From Flexithrix dorotheae DSM 6795 (GTDB lineage: Bacteria; Bacteroidota; Bacteroidia; Cytophagales; Flammeovirgaceae): DNA of 64,000 nucleotides. How positions within the stretch are numbered: position 1 is the stretch's first letter; each line of letters opens with the position of its first letter. The stretch covers positions 62,001-126,000 of the forward strand of contig NZ_KB903440.1 of the NCBI RefSeq assembly GCF_000379765.1, in the 5' to 3' direction. Below the pieces are notes generated by a model, which worked only from the letters and a program-made list of their open reading frames with translations, searched no databases and was not told the DNA's origin. Below, piece by piece: positions 52,762-60,835 of the stretch. The position numbers and the translations under genes are program-made.

Positions 52762-52807
52762 TGCTCCAGCCTGCCTTAGACTGGTTAACCCAGGTTAAGA
52801 AATAGTA

Positions 52808-53380
52808 TTACCTTGAAAGTCTTTTTCTAATCCTACTCAATGATGGGGGTTGAACTCCTACATAGGAAGCAATTAAATATTGGGGTATTCTTTGAGTTAA
52901 ATCAGCATAATCCGAAACGAATTTTTGATAACGCTGTTCACTGTTTTGCATATAAACTGCTAATAATTGATTAACCATTACATCAAACCTATGCTCAATG
53001 ATTAACCTTCCCAGATGGTTTCCATTAGGAATATTATTAAAAATATAATGTAGTTTTTCTTGGTTGATAACCAGTAAATCACAATCTTCAATTGCTTCAA
53101 TATTTTGAATAGATTTTTCCTTTCTATTAAAGCTTGAGTAATCCGAAATAAAATCTCCTTCCTTGGTAAATTCAAATGTGGATTCCTCCTCATTTTTTAA
53201 AACAAAATACCGAACAAGTCCTTTTCTTAGGAATCCCACATACTTACAAACATTCCCCTCCCTTAAAAAGAAATCCCCTTTTGATAAGGTTAAAGGAGTG
53301 AAGCTACTTGTAATTAATTCTTCTTCCTCCGGATTTAGTTTTACAAGTTCGTTTAACAGACTTAGCAATTTTGAATTCAT
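52808..53380 (-). CDS. Crp/Fnr family transcriptional regulator
   Basis: A 190-residue protein with a cyclic-nucleotide-binding-like beta-roll (FFLREGNVCKYVGFLRKGLV, EFTKEGDFISDYSSFNRKE) and a C-terminal winged-helix region (LTQRIPQYLIASYVGVQPPSLSRIRKRLSR). It lacks the FNR cysteines. Bacteroidota members of this type respond to unknown ligands. The neighbouring downstream gene for a desaturase-like enzyme is a possible target. A second Crp/Fnr protein is encoded at 57775-58356. Confidence 0.88.
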   Translation of the reverse strand: MNSKLLSLLNELVKLNPEEEELITSSFTPLTLSKGDFFLREGNVCKYVGFLRKGLVRYFVLKNEEESTFEFTKEGDFISDYSSFNRKEKSIQNIEAIEDCDLLVINQEKLHYIFNNIPNGNHLGRLIIEHRFDVMVNQLLAVYMQNSEQRYQKFVSDYADLTQRIPQYLIASYVGVQPPSLSRIRKRLSR

Positions 53381-53522
53381 TGGTGATGTATTAAATTAAC
53401 AGCTACGAAAATTGGTGATTTCAGGTTAAATAATGCAGCTAATTGATTTGCCCAAGTTTTACTTTCTTAATTATAAAAACTTTCTGTAACCGTAGATATG
53501 CTTTGGGAAATGGTCTTGGTGG

Positions 53523-53609
53523 TTAATGGATGATTTTATTTGTTGTAAGCCGTTTAATCATCTCTTCTATTTTAAGATTTATATTATAATCAATTCCCAT
53601 TTTATCCAT
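53523..53609 (-). pseudogene. Short coding-like remnant downstream of the glycosyltransferase
   Basis: From an ATG at 53607-53609 a 28-residue frame reads MDKMGIDYNINLKIEEMIKR and ends at 53523; the frame is open back to about 53666, overlapping the end of the glycosyltransferase gene in another phase. It may be the tail of a lost gene. Its KMGID motif also occurs in the remnant at 51510-51945. Weak evidence. Confidence 0.2.
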
Positions 53610-53658
53610 TGAGCTTCCATAATTATGTTTAGTGTAGAAATGACATATTAATATTGCT

Positions 53659-54942
53659 TTAGCTAATGTTTTTTAACTTACTCATCAGCTTATGAATGTC
53701 AAATTCATGTTTCATTTCAACAGAAATGTTTTCTGCATTTTTTTTATAAACTTCGTTGTTCATCAGATCTAAGAACGATTTTTCAAAATTACTTTCACTT
53801 AGTTTTTGGATAGCATGTCCCTTAGGTCCTAACTTTAATTCAACTATAGTTTTACTCCAAAAAAACTGATCAATGAAATGGGGAATTATCAGGCTGGAAC
53901 AACCGTACTTGATTGCCGAATGTGTTGTCCCTGAGCCTCCATGATGAACCACACCATAAACTTTTGGAAAAATCCAATCGTATGGAATATCGTTTACATA
54001 TATTATATGCTCTGGGTTGTTTTTTACTTCAACCAACCCTCCCCATGAAGTATTGATTATTGTGGGCACTTTGTGCTTTCCTAAAACTTTAAGAATAGCC
54101 CTCGTTTTGGCTTCAGGATTAGGGTTTGAAATGCTTCCAAATGTGATAAAGAATATCTTTTGCTCTTTATACTTTTCAAGAAAATCTGCCAATAGCTTTT
54201 TCGGTTTCCATTCCTTACACTTATCTCTTTCTGCAAACCCAATTACATCTACATGATCTCCCCATTTGTTTGGTTGTTGGAAAAAGGATGGGGATATGGT
54301 ATATATTGAACGAATTTTATGCAATACGTACTTCCTTATTTCAAAAGGATTCGTTTTGAAAGCATCATCTTTCCGTAAAAGTTTCCTTGTTGTAAAATAA
54401 GTGGCTATTGATAAGATGAAACTTTGGAAGTTATAACTCAATCGGTTCAAAAATTTACCGTAATTTCCTCCTCCTGAAAACCCAATGATAGAATGTGTAT
54501 CGACCGGATGCAAAAAGCAAGGGAAAGGATGCACAAAAATTACTTTATTAGGGTTCTTGATTCCCCAAACGATGGGATATACACACTTTTGGTTGAAAAA
54601 GACAAAATCAGGATTCTCTAAATCAATGATTTCTTTTTGTTTGATGGTAATTTCTTTATTGATTCTGATTGACTTAAAGGCCAATGAAAAAAGAGTTTTG
54701 ATTCTTGAGATTCCTGATCCTTTTTGACTTGTGATTATTTTTGATTTTTCACTTGCTAATAATACTTCAATAAACGCTTTGGTGAATCCATAGAACTTAT
54801 CGCCACTTTCTTTTACCATTTCTTTAAACTGTTCCGGAAAAACGTATATAACCTCCCAGTCATTTTTTTTTAAAGATTCACCCAGGGAAAAAAGAGGTTC
54901 GATGTCTCCTCGACTGCCTAATGCAAAAAATATGGCTTTCAT
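53659..54942 (-). CDS. MGT-type glycosyltransferase (GT1 family)
   Basis: A 427-residue GT-B fold enzyme. The N-terminal start KAIFFALGSRGDIEPLFSLG is typical of glycosyltransferases of the sterol/macrolide glycosyl type, and the C-terminal donor-binding motif GVVHHGGSGTTHSAIKYGC with PHFIDQFFW is canonical. It transfers a sugar from a nucleotide sugar to a lipid or small molecule. The acceptor cannot be told; a lipid-modifying role would fit the nearby sterol desaturase-like gene. Confidence 0.88.
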   Translation of the reverse strand: MKAIFFALGSRGDIEPLFSLGESLKKNDWEVIYVFPEQFKEMVKESGDKFYGFTKAFIEVLLASEKSKIITSQKGSGISRIKTLFSLAFKSIRINKEITIKQKEIIDLENPDFVFFNQKCVYPIVWGIKNPNKVIFVHPFPCFLHPVDTHSIIGFSGGGNYGKFLNRLSYNFQSFILSIATYFTTRKLLRKDDAFKTNPFEIRKYVLHKIRSIYTISPSFFQQPNKWGDHVDVIGFAERDKCKEWKPKKLLADFLEKYKEQKIFFITFGSISNPNPEAKTRAILKVLGKHKVPTIINTSWGGLVEVKNNPEHIIYVNDIPYDWIFPKVYGVVHHGGSGTTHSAIKYGCSSLIIPHFIDQFFWSKTIVELKLGPKGHAIQKLSESNFEKSFLDLMNNEVYKKNAENISVEMKHEFDIHKLMSKLKNIS

Positions 54943-55065
54943 TTTTTATTTGCTGTAAATGAAGGTTTTATAATTGTTAGTCCTGTTAGATATTGCGTTT
55001 CAAGGTTTTGTTGATTCGGGTCTAAATCCAGATTACATATTGACCGATTTGGGCAATAGCTATTC

Positions 55066-55617
55066 CTACCATGTCTTATTTATTAAATTGAGCTCCATTT
55101 TTTTTAAAATTCTTTTCAGATAGAACTTATGAAATGGCTTTACAATTCCGAAATAAACTCTCCCAAGGTTGTTGTTTATAATTACCGTAGTGACTAGCTC
55201 TATATAAGTTTTATCATCATTCTTATACACGATAAATGAGAGCTTAAAATCCAGATGAGTATCTCTTTGACCGGTTAATAATTCTTTGTTATTCTTTTCA
55301 AGAACTTCAAAAATGGCGATACTGTCGCCAATATTACCTTTGAATTTTTTTAGCTTTTCAATTTTCGATTCTTTCTTGCCTTCTGGTGCAGTTTTTAGCC
55401 CTAGTAATTTGGCAATGAATTCTCTGGTGTGGAGTAAAATTTTAAATGATTCAGGAAATGAGAGAAAAAAGGCGATCATTACATCTTTTGGTTCGGGCAG
55501 GTCATTCAATTCCTGGGAGATAAGCCTAAAATTATCGGCATAGGTGGACTCTTCAAGATGCTTATGGATTAAATAATCAGGTTCAATACCAACTTCTGTA
55601 ATTTTTCCCTTAATCAT
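55066..55617 (-). CDS. DUF2867-like protein
   Basis: A 183-residue protein that I assign to the DUF2867 pattern: an early YLIHKHLEESTYADNFRL, a middle DTHLDFKLSFIVYKND and the final strand-helix GRVYFGIVKPFHKFYLKRIL. No signal peptide or catalytic residue is clear. It starts 23 bases after the stop of the four-helix membrane protein gene, so the two form an operon. Part of this gene and the upstream junction is duplicated at 56081-56185. Function unknown. Confidence 0.7.
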   Translation of the reverse strand: MIKGKITEVGIEPDYLIHKHLEESTYADNFRLISQELNDLPEPKDVMIAFFLSFPESFKILLHTREFIAKLLGLKTAPEGKKESKIEKLKKFKGNIGDSIAIFEVLEKNNKELLTGQRDTHLDFKLSFIVYKNDDKTYIELVTTVIINNNLGRVYFGIVKPFHKFYLKRILKKMELNLINKTW

Positions 55618-55640
55618 AATTATTGCAAGCGATTCACTCT

Positions 55641-56063
55641 TTATTGAGATAGATTTTCATTAATGCCCCTGTTTTTTCTCTGAAGGAGCATATAAATGGC
55701 ATGTGGCAACATAAAAAAAGTCATTCCAGAGAATGGAATCATAAAAACTCCAATCAATACGACAATCAAATATATCCAAATGAAATTCTTTGGGATTTGT
55801 CCATTTGTTTTTTCAACGTAATTGATCAAAACCCCTAATGGAATTAGTAAAATACCAAAATAGAAAAACCAAAATGCTGCAAAATTTTCATAGTTCATTT
55901 GTCCGTTTAGTATAGGAAATTCGGATAGCCCTTCACTTATTTTGAAAAAGAATTTATCAGCAAATCCTGCAAACTGTTTTCCAAAAGCAAAAGGAGAAAT
56001 ACCTAAAAGCGGATGTATAATCCCCAGGAATATTAAAATGTTACCATTAGTTATTTTCTTCAT
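55641..56063 (-). CDS. Four-helix membrane protein, unknown function
   Basis: A 140-residue membrane protein with about four hydrophobic segments (ILIFLGIIHPLLGI, AAFWFFYFGILLIPLGVLI, FIWIYLIVVLIGVFMI, FFMLPHAIYMLL). I think it belongs to a small uncharacterised family (DUF6463-like). It is transcribed with the DUF2867-like gene. A duplicated fragment of its last codons appears at 56140-56185. Confidence 0.65.
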   Translation of the reverse strand: MKKITNGNILIFLGIIHPLLGISPFAFGKQFAGFADKFFFKISEGLSEFPILNGQMNYENFAAFWFFYFGILLIPLGVLINYVEKTNGQIPKNFIWIYLIVVLIGVFMIPFSGMTFFMLPHAIYMLLQRKNRGINENLSQ

Positions 56064-56080
56064 CCTGTTTCGTTCACTTT

Positions 56081-56185
56081 AATCTTATCAAGAACTTCAA
56101 AAATGGCGATACTTTCGCCAATATTCCCTTAATCATAATTATTGCAAGCGGTTCACTCCTTATTGAGAGAGATTTTCATTATTGC
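56081..56185 (-). pseudogene. Duplicated, internally deleted remnant of the DUF2867 locus
   Basis: Bases 56081-56130 match 55291-55340 at 46 of 50 positions, and 56126-56185 match 55607-55666 with about five mismatches. The original 266 bases between these blocks are missing, and the join lies at a shared CCTT. The copy therefore holds the last codons of the membrane gene, the spacer, the start MIKG of the DUF2867 gene, and an internal part read in another frame (about 20 codons to a stop at 56074). It is a tandem duplication followed by a deletion. Confidence 0.7.
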
Positions 56186-56196
56186 TCAAGGAAAGG

Positions 56197-56616
56197 TTAC
56201 GTTTTTGAAGCAGTAATTAGTGCTGCAGAATCTTCGTAGAATCGATATTCTACTATCTTCTCATCTTTAATTTTGCATAATTGGACCCATGCGCTATTGA
56301 AAAGTTTACCAGTGGATTTAACTTCATGAGAAAAGGTGCCATTGGCCACAACCATATTCTCTCCATAGGAAGATACTTGTTCTACATAAAAGGACTTCGT
56401 ATTAAATAGGTTGGAGATATTGGTTAAAAATTGTTTGGCTTCATCCTTTGTTCTATAAATGCCATGGAGTTGATTTTTTGGCCGTTCTTCTTCTTTTACA
56501 CTAACGATATAACAATCGGGGTGAAAAGAGTCCAAAATACTTGCTACATCTCCCTCTTGAAAAGCCCTAAAGTAGCTTTTTATCACTTCCGAGTTATTAT
56601 TGTCTATTTCTTTCAT
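56197..56616 (-). CDS. NTF2/SnoaL-like protein
   Basis: I place the start at ATG 56614-56616 (139 residues). The NTF2-like fold is visible as SEVIKSYFRAFQEGDVASIL, DSFHPDCYIVSV and HEVKSTGKLFNSAWVQLCKI with KIVEYRFYEDSAAL, a pattern of ketosteroid-isomerase-like stress proteins. There is no signal peptide. Function unknown. The remnant at 56081-56185 lies directly downstream of the stop. Confidence 0.8.
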   Translation of the reverse strand: MKEIDNNNSEVIKSYFRAFQEGDVASILDSFHPDCYIVSVKEEERPKNQLHGIYRTKDEAKQFLTNISNLFNTKSFYVEQVSSYGENMVVANGTFSHEVKSTGKLFNSAWVQLCKIKDEKIVEYRFYEDSAALITASKT

Positions 56617-56710
56617 TTTTAATTTGATTACAATGTTGCTTAATATGAAGAGCTTAAATATTTGCTTCAATTTTTTAGTTTAATTGCCTGTCAAGTGAAA
56701 ATCCTATTTC

Positions 56711-57112
56711 TCACGATAACTCTGATTTGGTCAATGATTCACCGTCTTGTGGGAGGTCATATTGAATCCACTCGCTGTTAAGGTGAATATCAACAGAATC
56801 CAGTCGTCCTGGGCCCAGATTCTTATATCCATGAGGCACGTTTGCAGGACCAACTATGATGTCTCCTTCTTCTGCTATCAACTTTTTATTACCAACTGTA
56901 AATTCTGCTTTCCCTTTTAGTATGTGAAATATTTCATCGTAGGGATGGACATGGAGATTTGGACCTTTCCCGATTTCGTCAACTGAATAGCGGATGATGA
57001 CGCAATTAAATCCATAATATTCTCCTTCGAGAACTCCTTTAGGTGGTTCCTGGGTTTTAAACCACTCATTTTTTGAAATGTGAATTGGCTCTATTTTAGA
57101 TTTTTTGGGCAT
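56711..57112 (-). CDS. Cupin domain protein
   Basis: A 133-residue single cupin: NLHVHPYDEIFHILKGKAEF gives the first metal-binding motif (two His and a Glu in the usual spacing) and PANVPHGYKNLGPGRLDSVD the second. No catalytic partner is known. Such proteins act as isomerases, dioxygenases or binding proteins. It is separated by 94 bases from the NTF2-like gene downstream, on the same strand. It is not similar to the KdgF cupin. Confidence 0.83.
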   Translation of the reverse strand: MPKKSKIEPIHISKNEWFKTQEPPKGVLEGEYYGFNCVIIRYSVDEIGKGPNLHVHPYDEIFHILKGKAEFTVGNKKLIAEEGDIIVGPANVPHGYKNLGPGRLDSVDIHLNSEWIQYDLPQDGESLTKSELS

Positions 57113-57209
57113 ACTATTTACTGGATTAAATGATTGTAATTTATTAAAGGCTGTAGCCGAGAATCCTTAATTCTTCAGTCCGGGTTTTCTACTTTTTTTA
57201 ACCGCCTTT

Positions 57210-57386
57210 TTATTCTAATTCTGTTACCAAAATATTACTCCTTAAAGTTTGATTGATTTTTTTCAAAAAGTCCTCGTTAATAATTTTACCGGAGCAATCA
57301 CAATTGCCGTCACCAAATGATAGCACATTTTCATAAGTACTATCAGAAGTATTCCTGCAATAATTAGATTTGCATTCATCATTTAC
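57210..57386 (-). pseudogene. Cys-rich open frame without a start codon
   Basis: On the minus strand the frame from 57386 to TAA 57210-57212 gives 58 codons, VNDECKSNYCRNTSDSTYEN then FGDGNCDCSG and NEDFLKKINQTLRS. It has a coding look (four Cys in a compact segment) but no ATG, and a stop lies just before it. It may be the tail of a deleted gene. Family not recognised. Confidence 0.35.
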
Positions 57387-57392
57387 TCATAC

Positions 57393-57719
57393 TCAGAGAT
57401 AATGTTTTATTCTTTCTTCAACAGGGTTGTCTGATATATTCTTTGTATTAAAGAACTTAAACAGAAGCATACACGCGGGTACGGTAAGGTAGAATGTACA
57501 AATAACAAATGTGGCTACACCACAAAAAATGGATAAGGCTTGAGCGCCAAATGCTCCTATAGAATTGTGATACTCCATAAAATAACTATAGACTGAAAGT
57601 CCGTAATCATAAAAGCATATTGAAATTTCATAGATAAACCAAGCGGGGTAAAACCATTTTCTGATGGGTAACCACCAATTTCCCAAAATCGATTTTTGTT
57701 GGGTTTTGTTTTCTTCCAT
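57393..57719 (-). CDS. Small membrane protein, unknown function
   Basis: A 108-residue protein with two or three hydrophobic stretches (YPAWFIYEISICFYDYGL, QALSIFCGVATFVICTFYLT) and a charged tail. No known motif. It lies 55 bases downstream of a Crp/Fnr gene on the same strand. I do not recognise the family. Confidence 0.55.
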   Translation of the reverse strand: MEENKTQQKSILGNWWLPIRKWFYPAWFIYEISICFYDYGLSVYSYFMEYHNSIGAFGAQALSIFCGVATFVICTFYLTVPACMLLFKFFNTKNISDNPVEERIKHYL

Positions 57720-57774
57720 TTTTAAATCTTTTTACAAAGATCACTTGAATGGAAGTTTTATCATTTGATATAGA

Positions 57775-58356
57775 TCAAATTCGAGTTTTGTGGCTTCTTA
57801 TTCTACTTAATGTCTCTAGAGTTATACCTAAATAGGAGGCAATATGAGTTAATGGAATCCTTTGGGTAATGTCTGGGTAAATGGTAATTAAACGATCATA
57901 CCTTTCATCTGCTTTTGCAAATTGTATGGTATGCAGCCTTTCACAAAGACCCAGCATCGTTTCGGTAACCACCTTGCTAATAAACCGCTCAAAATCGTGG
58001 TGTTTTCTTGAAAGAAAGTCAACCGTATCTTTTGAAAACTCCAAAACGGTCGAATCTTCTACAAATTCTACATAATGGGGGCTGGGCTCTTCACTAAAAA
58101 AACTTATTATGGAAGCCATAAACTGGTTCTCAAAAGTAAACCAGTCTGAAATGTCTTTGCCATCTTTCAAGTAATATGCCCTTGCACATCCCTCAATAAT
58201 TAAATAGGCCTTTTTTGAGTACTCTCCGTCTCGCACAACAATCTCTCCTTTTTTTAAAAAGTTTAGCTTAGAATTCTCTATAAATTTCCTTTGGCATTCA
58301 ATAGATAATGGATGGTAAGATTCTCCGATTTTGTGAATAGTCTGTTCGAGATTCAT
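57775..58356 (-). CDS. Crp/Fnr family transcriptional regulator
   Basis: A 193-residue protein: the beta-roll domain has FLKKGEIVVRDGEYSKKAYL and GKDISDWFTFENQFMASI; the C-terminal HTH has YPDITQRIPLTHIASYLG and ETLSRIRSHKTRI. No FNR cysteines. It is distinct from the protein at 52808-53380. An ACTACT-AAG-AGTAGT palindrome lies in its upstream region at 58391-58405. Ligand and targets unknown. Confidence 0.88.
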   Translation of the reverse strand: MNLEQTIHKIGESYHPLSIECQRKFIENSKLNFLKKGEIVVRDGEYSKKAYLIIEGCARAYYLKDGKDISDWFTFENQFMASIISFFSEEPSPHYVEFVEDSTVLEFSKDTVDFLSRKHHDFERFISKVVTETMLGLCERLHTIQFAKADERYDRLITIYPDITQRIPLTHIASYLGITLETLSRIRSHKTRI

Positions 58357-58708
58357 TGTATTATTTGGCTATAACATTTTACTAACTACCACTACTAAGA
58401 GTAGTTGATACTCGCAATATTCTTATACGGGCTAATCTAATAAACTTTTAATTTTTCTGATACCTTTTACTGCTACATGTATGTAAATTTCTGCTGTCTT
58501 TACCTACACTTTCAGGGAGAAAAAGAGCTTCAGCCATATTTCTGGCCACTGCTTATTGTGCCTCAACTTTTTGATAGTTTTCATTATGCCACAATAAATG
58601 AATAAAGGCCATCTATAATTTCCAAACGAATTATGAAAAATCGAAATTACCAAATCAGTAAGATCCCCCGGAACCAGGGGAATTTGATCCTTTATTCTGC
58701 CCCAGTTT
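58357..58708. other. Intergenic region, no gene seen
   Basis: Contains the inverted repeat ACTACT-AAG-AGTAGT (58391-58405) 35 bases before the Crp/Fnr start and a weak C/G-rich hairpin near 58665-58680. The rest is unstructured AT-rich sequence. Confidence 0.45.
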
Positions 58709-59344
58709 CTATTCCATTTTTAAATTAATTGTTAGTTCAATATCCTTATCCACTAATGTTTTATCTGCAAAATTTCCTTCATACGCAATATTCCATTGGA
58801 ACCTGTCAAAAGTAAATCTTGTTTTGAATGATTTTCCCTGATATTTGGCTCCAAATCCAATGCTCTTAGTTATATCTTTCAAAGTCAAATTTCCGGATAT
58901 TAGTAAACTGTCTGAGCTTACAGGATGGACATTTGTAATCTGAAATTCAGATGTCGGAAACTTCTCTACATCAAAAAAGTCCGGACTTTTTAGGTGGTTA
59001 TTCAAGTTATTTCTCGGAATGGGTTCGTGTTCTGGAATGTCCGTCACTCCGATTGTAGTCATATCAATCACAAAATTTCCGCTTATTAACTGCTTATTAT
59101 TTATTATAAGAAAACCACTTTTCAATTCAATTTTGCCCTCATGTTTTCCCGCTCCACTCATTTTGGTCCCTTTCCAATGAATATTAGATTTCGTGAGGTC
59201 AATTCTTATTGTGTCGCCTGTTCTTTGGTATTCAATTTCTTGATTTTTCTCTGTTATAGTTGCTTTTTGAGCATCTGAATCATGTTTGCCAATACAAGAA
59301 CTTAAGGAAATTAAAAATGTGATTATTAAAAAATGCTTATTCAT
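58709..59344 (-). CDS. YceI family lipoprotein
   Basis: A 211-residue protein with lipobox ISLSSC (Cys17). The YceI-like barrel shows DLTKSNIHWKGTKMSG, FPTSEFQITNVHPV and GNLTLKDITKSIGF. It binds an unknown lipidic ligand in the envelope. It overlaps the end of the dioxygenase gene by 8 bases (59337-59344), so translation is coupled. This is a different type from the soluble YceI at 300-908. Confidence 0.83.
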   Translation of the reverse strand: MNKHFLIITFLISLSSCIGKHDSDAQKATITEKNQEIEYQRTGDTIRIDLTKSNIHWKGTKMSGAGKHEGKIELKSGFLIINNKQLISGNFVIDMTTIGVTDIPEHEPIPRNNLNNHLKSPDFFDVEKFPTSEFQITNVHPVSSDSLLISGNLTLKDITKSIGFGAKYQGKSFKTRFTFDRFQWNIAYEGNFADKTLVDKDIELTINLKME

Positions 59345-59969
59345 AGTTTGGAATATTTAAGCCCAAAACGATATTTCGATTTGCAGTTAGAATACCGTCT
59401 TTTAGAATTGGTTGCACTATTCCCGAACCACCACGGTTTTCTAATTCATTTCTTTCATTTGGTGTTAACATTGGGTCGTCCTCAAACACAAATTCGTCAA
59501 TATAGTATTCATTCTTATTTGACTCTTTTACGGTGATGTGTATGTGTTCGGGTTCTAATCCGTTAGGATAAGGTGCGGGTCTAAAAGTGTAAAATGTGTA
59601 CTTGCCTGATTTATCTGTTTTAATCCAGCCACGAATATATCCGTGCCGTTTTGCCCAGCCTTTCTCGTTGCCTTTTGTAGCGTAAAGTCCTTTTCTGTCG
59701 GTTTGATAGATGTATAAAATTACATTTTCGGCTGGCGTTTTTCCATCTTTTTCAAATACGGTTCCTGTCAGTTTTAATTTTGGTTCAGTTTGCTTAAAAT
59801 CGGGAAGCGTATCAATAGATGTTAATCTTTGGTTGCCAAATTCATAAATTGCCTCACAACCCTCACATGGTCCACCAACTTTTTTATTTGTGTCAATTTT
59901 ATTATGTTGAGATTGGCAAGAGGTAACTGATAGTAAAAAAATCAAAATGTAATATAATTTTCTCATCAT
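59337..59969 (-). CDS. Intradiol ring-cleavage dioxygenase-like lipoprotein
   Basis: A 210-residue protein with lipobox SVTSCQ (Cys18). It has the intradiol dioxygenase fold: KLKLTGTVFEKDGKTPAENV, ILYIYQTDRKGLYAT, WIKTDKSGKYTFYTFRPAPY, and EPEHIHITVKES with the His ligands of a non-haem Fe(III) centre. Typical family members cleave catechols; lipoprotein versions are known in Bacteroidota but their substrates are not. The gene is coupled with the YceI lipoprotein gene, which suggests both act in the same compartment. Confidence 0.83.
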   Translation of the reverse strand: MMRKLYYILIFLLSVTSCQSQHNKIDTNKKVGGPCEGCEAIYEFGNQRLTSIDTLPDFKQTEPKLKLTGTVFEKDGKTPAENVILYIYQTDRKGLYATKGNEKGWAKRHGYIRGWIKTDKSGKYTFYTFRPAPYPNGLEPEHIHITVKESNKNEYYIDEFVFEDDPMLTPNERNELENRGGSGIVQPILKDGILTANRNIVLGLNIPNYE

Positions 59970-60045
59970 TTTCTCAAATTGGGGTATCTACCGAATAAAG
60001 CACACTTGCTTACTTTACTCACCATGTGTTTTTGTTTTCCCTAAT

Positions 60046-60216
60046 CTAATAATTTCTAATCTTTTTGATGCATTTTACCGATGAAGGAAGGTCAATTTCT
60101 GTGGTTCTAGAATTATTGGGCAGGCCACCGATACCTTCATTAATTTTTCCAACAAAATGGCCTACCTCATACACCATGTTATTATCGTGAGAAACCGGCA
60201 ATTTATTCTGGGGGTT
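60046..60216 (-). pseudogene. Coding-like remnant, unknown family
   Basis: The minus-strand frame is open from 60216 to TAG 60046-60048. From ATG 60175-60177 it reads MVYEVGHFVGKINEGIGG, then SRTTEIDLPSSVKCIKKIRN, 43 residues. The composition is protein-like and the frame starts right at a hairpin after a stop, with no ribosome site. I read it as the tail of a broken gene, or a small gene. Confidence 0.4.
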
Positions 60217-60226
60217 TCAGAATAAA
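60202..60226. terminator. Small perfect hairpin
   Basis: TTTATTCTG (60202-60210) pairs with CAGAATAAA (60218-60226), loop GGGGTTT. No T run on either side, so its role as terminator is uncertain. Confidence 0.4.
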
Positions 60227-60282
60227 GAAAATGATCACTAGGTCGGTTTTTGGTTGTTGAAAATAGGTAATTAATAAAAATT

Positions 60283-60317
60283 GAAACGGTTTCCATAACC
60301 TTTGTGGAAACCGTTTC
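60283..60317 (-). terminator. Terminator of the small membrane protein gene
   Basis: GAAACGGTTTCCA (60283-60295) and TGGAAACCGTTTC (60305-60317) form a perfect 13-base stem; on the minus strand AATTTTTATT follows. Confidence 0.85.
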
Positions 60318-60351
60318 TAAACTGTTATTTACATTTTAGATTGAAGGAAAT

Positions 60352-60552
60352 CTAAGGGTTTTCATCCTGAGGTGTTGAGGATGAATTCAATAATTTCCAA
60401 ATATTGAATCCCAATATTCCTATTCCACCAGCTACATATACTTCAAATGGAATTAAATATTCATTCCCAATTCCATTTAGGCCTAAAATTCCCATAATAA
60501 GTATTAGTGTGCCTGAAATTATACCGTATTTGTAAGTCGATTTATTTTTCAT
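60352..60552 (-). CDS. Small two-helix membrane protein
   Basis: A 66-residue protein with two hydrophobic segments: YGIISGTLILIMGILGLNGI and VYVAGGIGILGFNIWKLL, and a polar tail. It has a clear start and a strong terminator 35 bases after its stop, which supports it as a real gene. No family recognised. Confidence 0.6.
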   Translation of the reverse strand: MKNKSTYKYGIISGTLILIMGILGLNGIGNEYLIPFEVYVAGGIGILGFNIWKLLNSSSTPQDENP

Positions 60553-60835
60553 AGGATTTTAAATATCTGGAGTTTCTGTATTTTAAACAGAATTTTTAGG
60601 TAGTTTATTTCCCTAATTCTAAGTGCCATTTTGGAATTGTTTTTCAGTATATTACTAAACGATAATTTTTATGGTAGAACTTTTTGGCTTACGTTAATTA
60701 CTTTTAAATAATTCTATGCTTTTACTCTATGAAAGCTCTTCCCATTTTAATGAAAAGTACTTATTCCTAGATTTTTATTACCTAATAATTTCCAATGCCT
60801 TCTTCTGCACATTAGCCATTATTCCAGTTAAAGGT

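Larger units (their letters stand above)
59970..60351. other. Intergenic region with hairpins and a gene remnant
   Basis: Holds a coding-like remnant at 60046-60216 and two hairpins at 60202-60226 and 60283-60317. The part next to 59969 should carry the promoter of the dioxygenase/YceI pair. Confidence 0.5.

Noticed and set aside
53379-53420. Direct repeat ATTGGTGAT before the Crp/Fnr gene
   Set aside because: Nine bases twice in AT-rich DNA is weak, and one copy overlaps the start codon region; not enough to call an operator.
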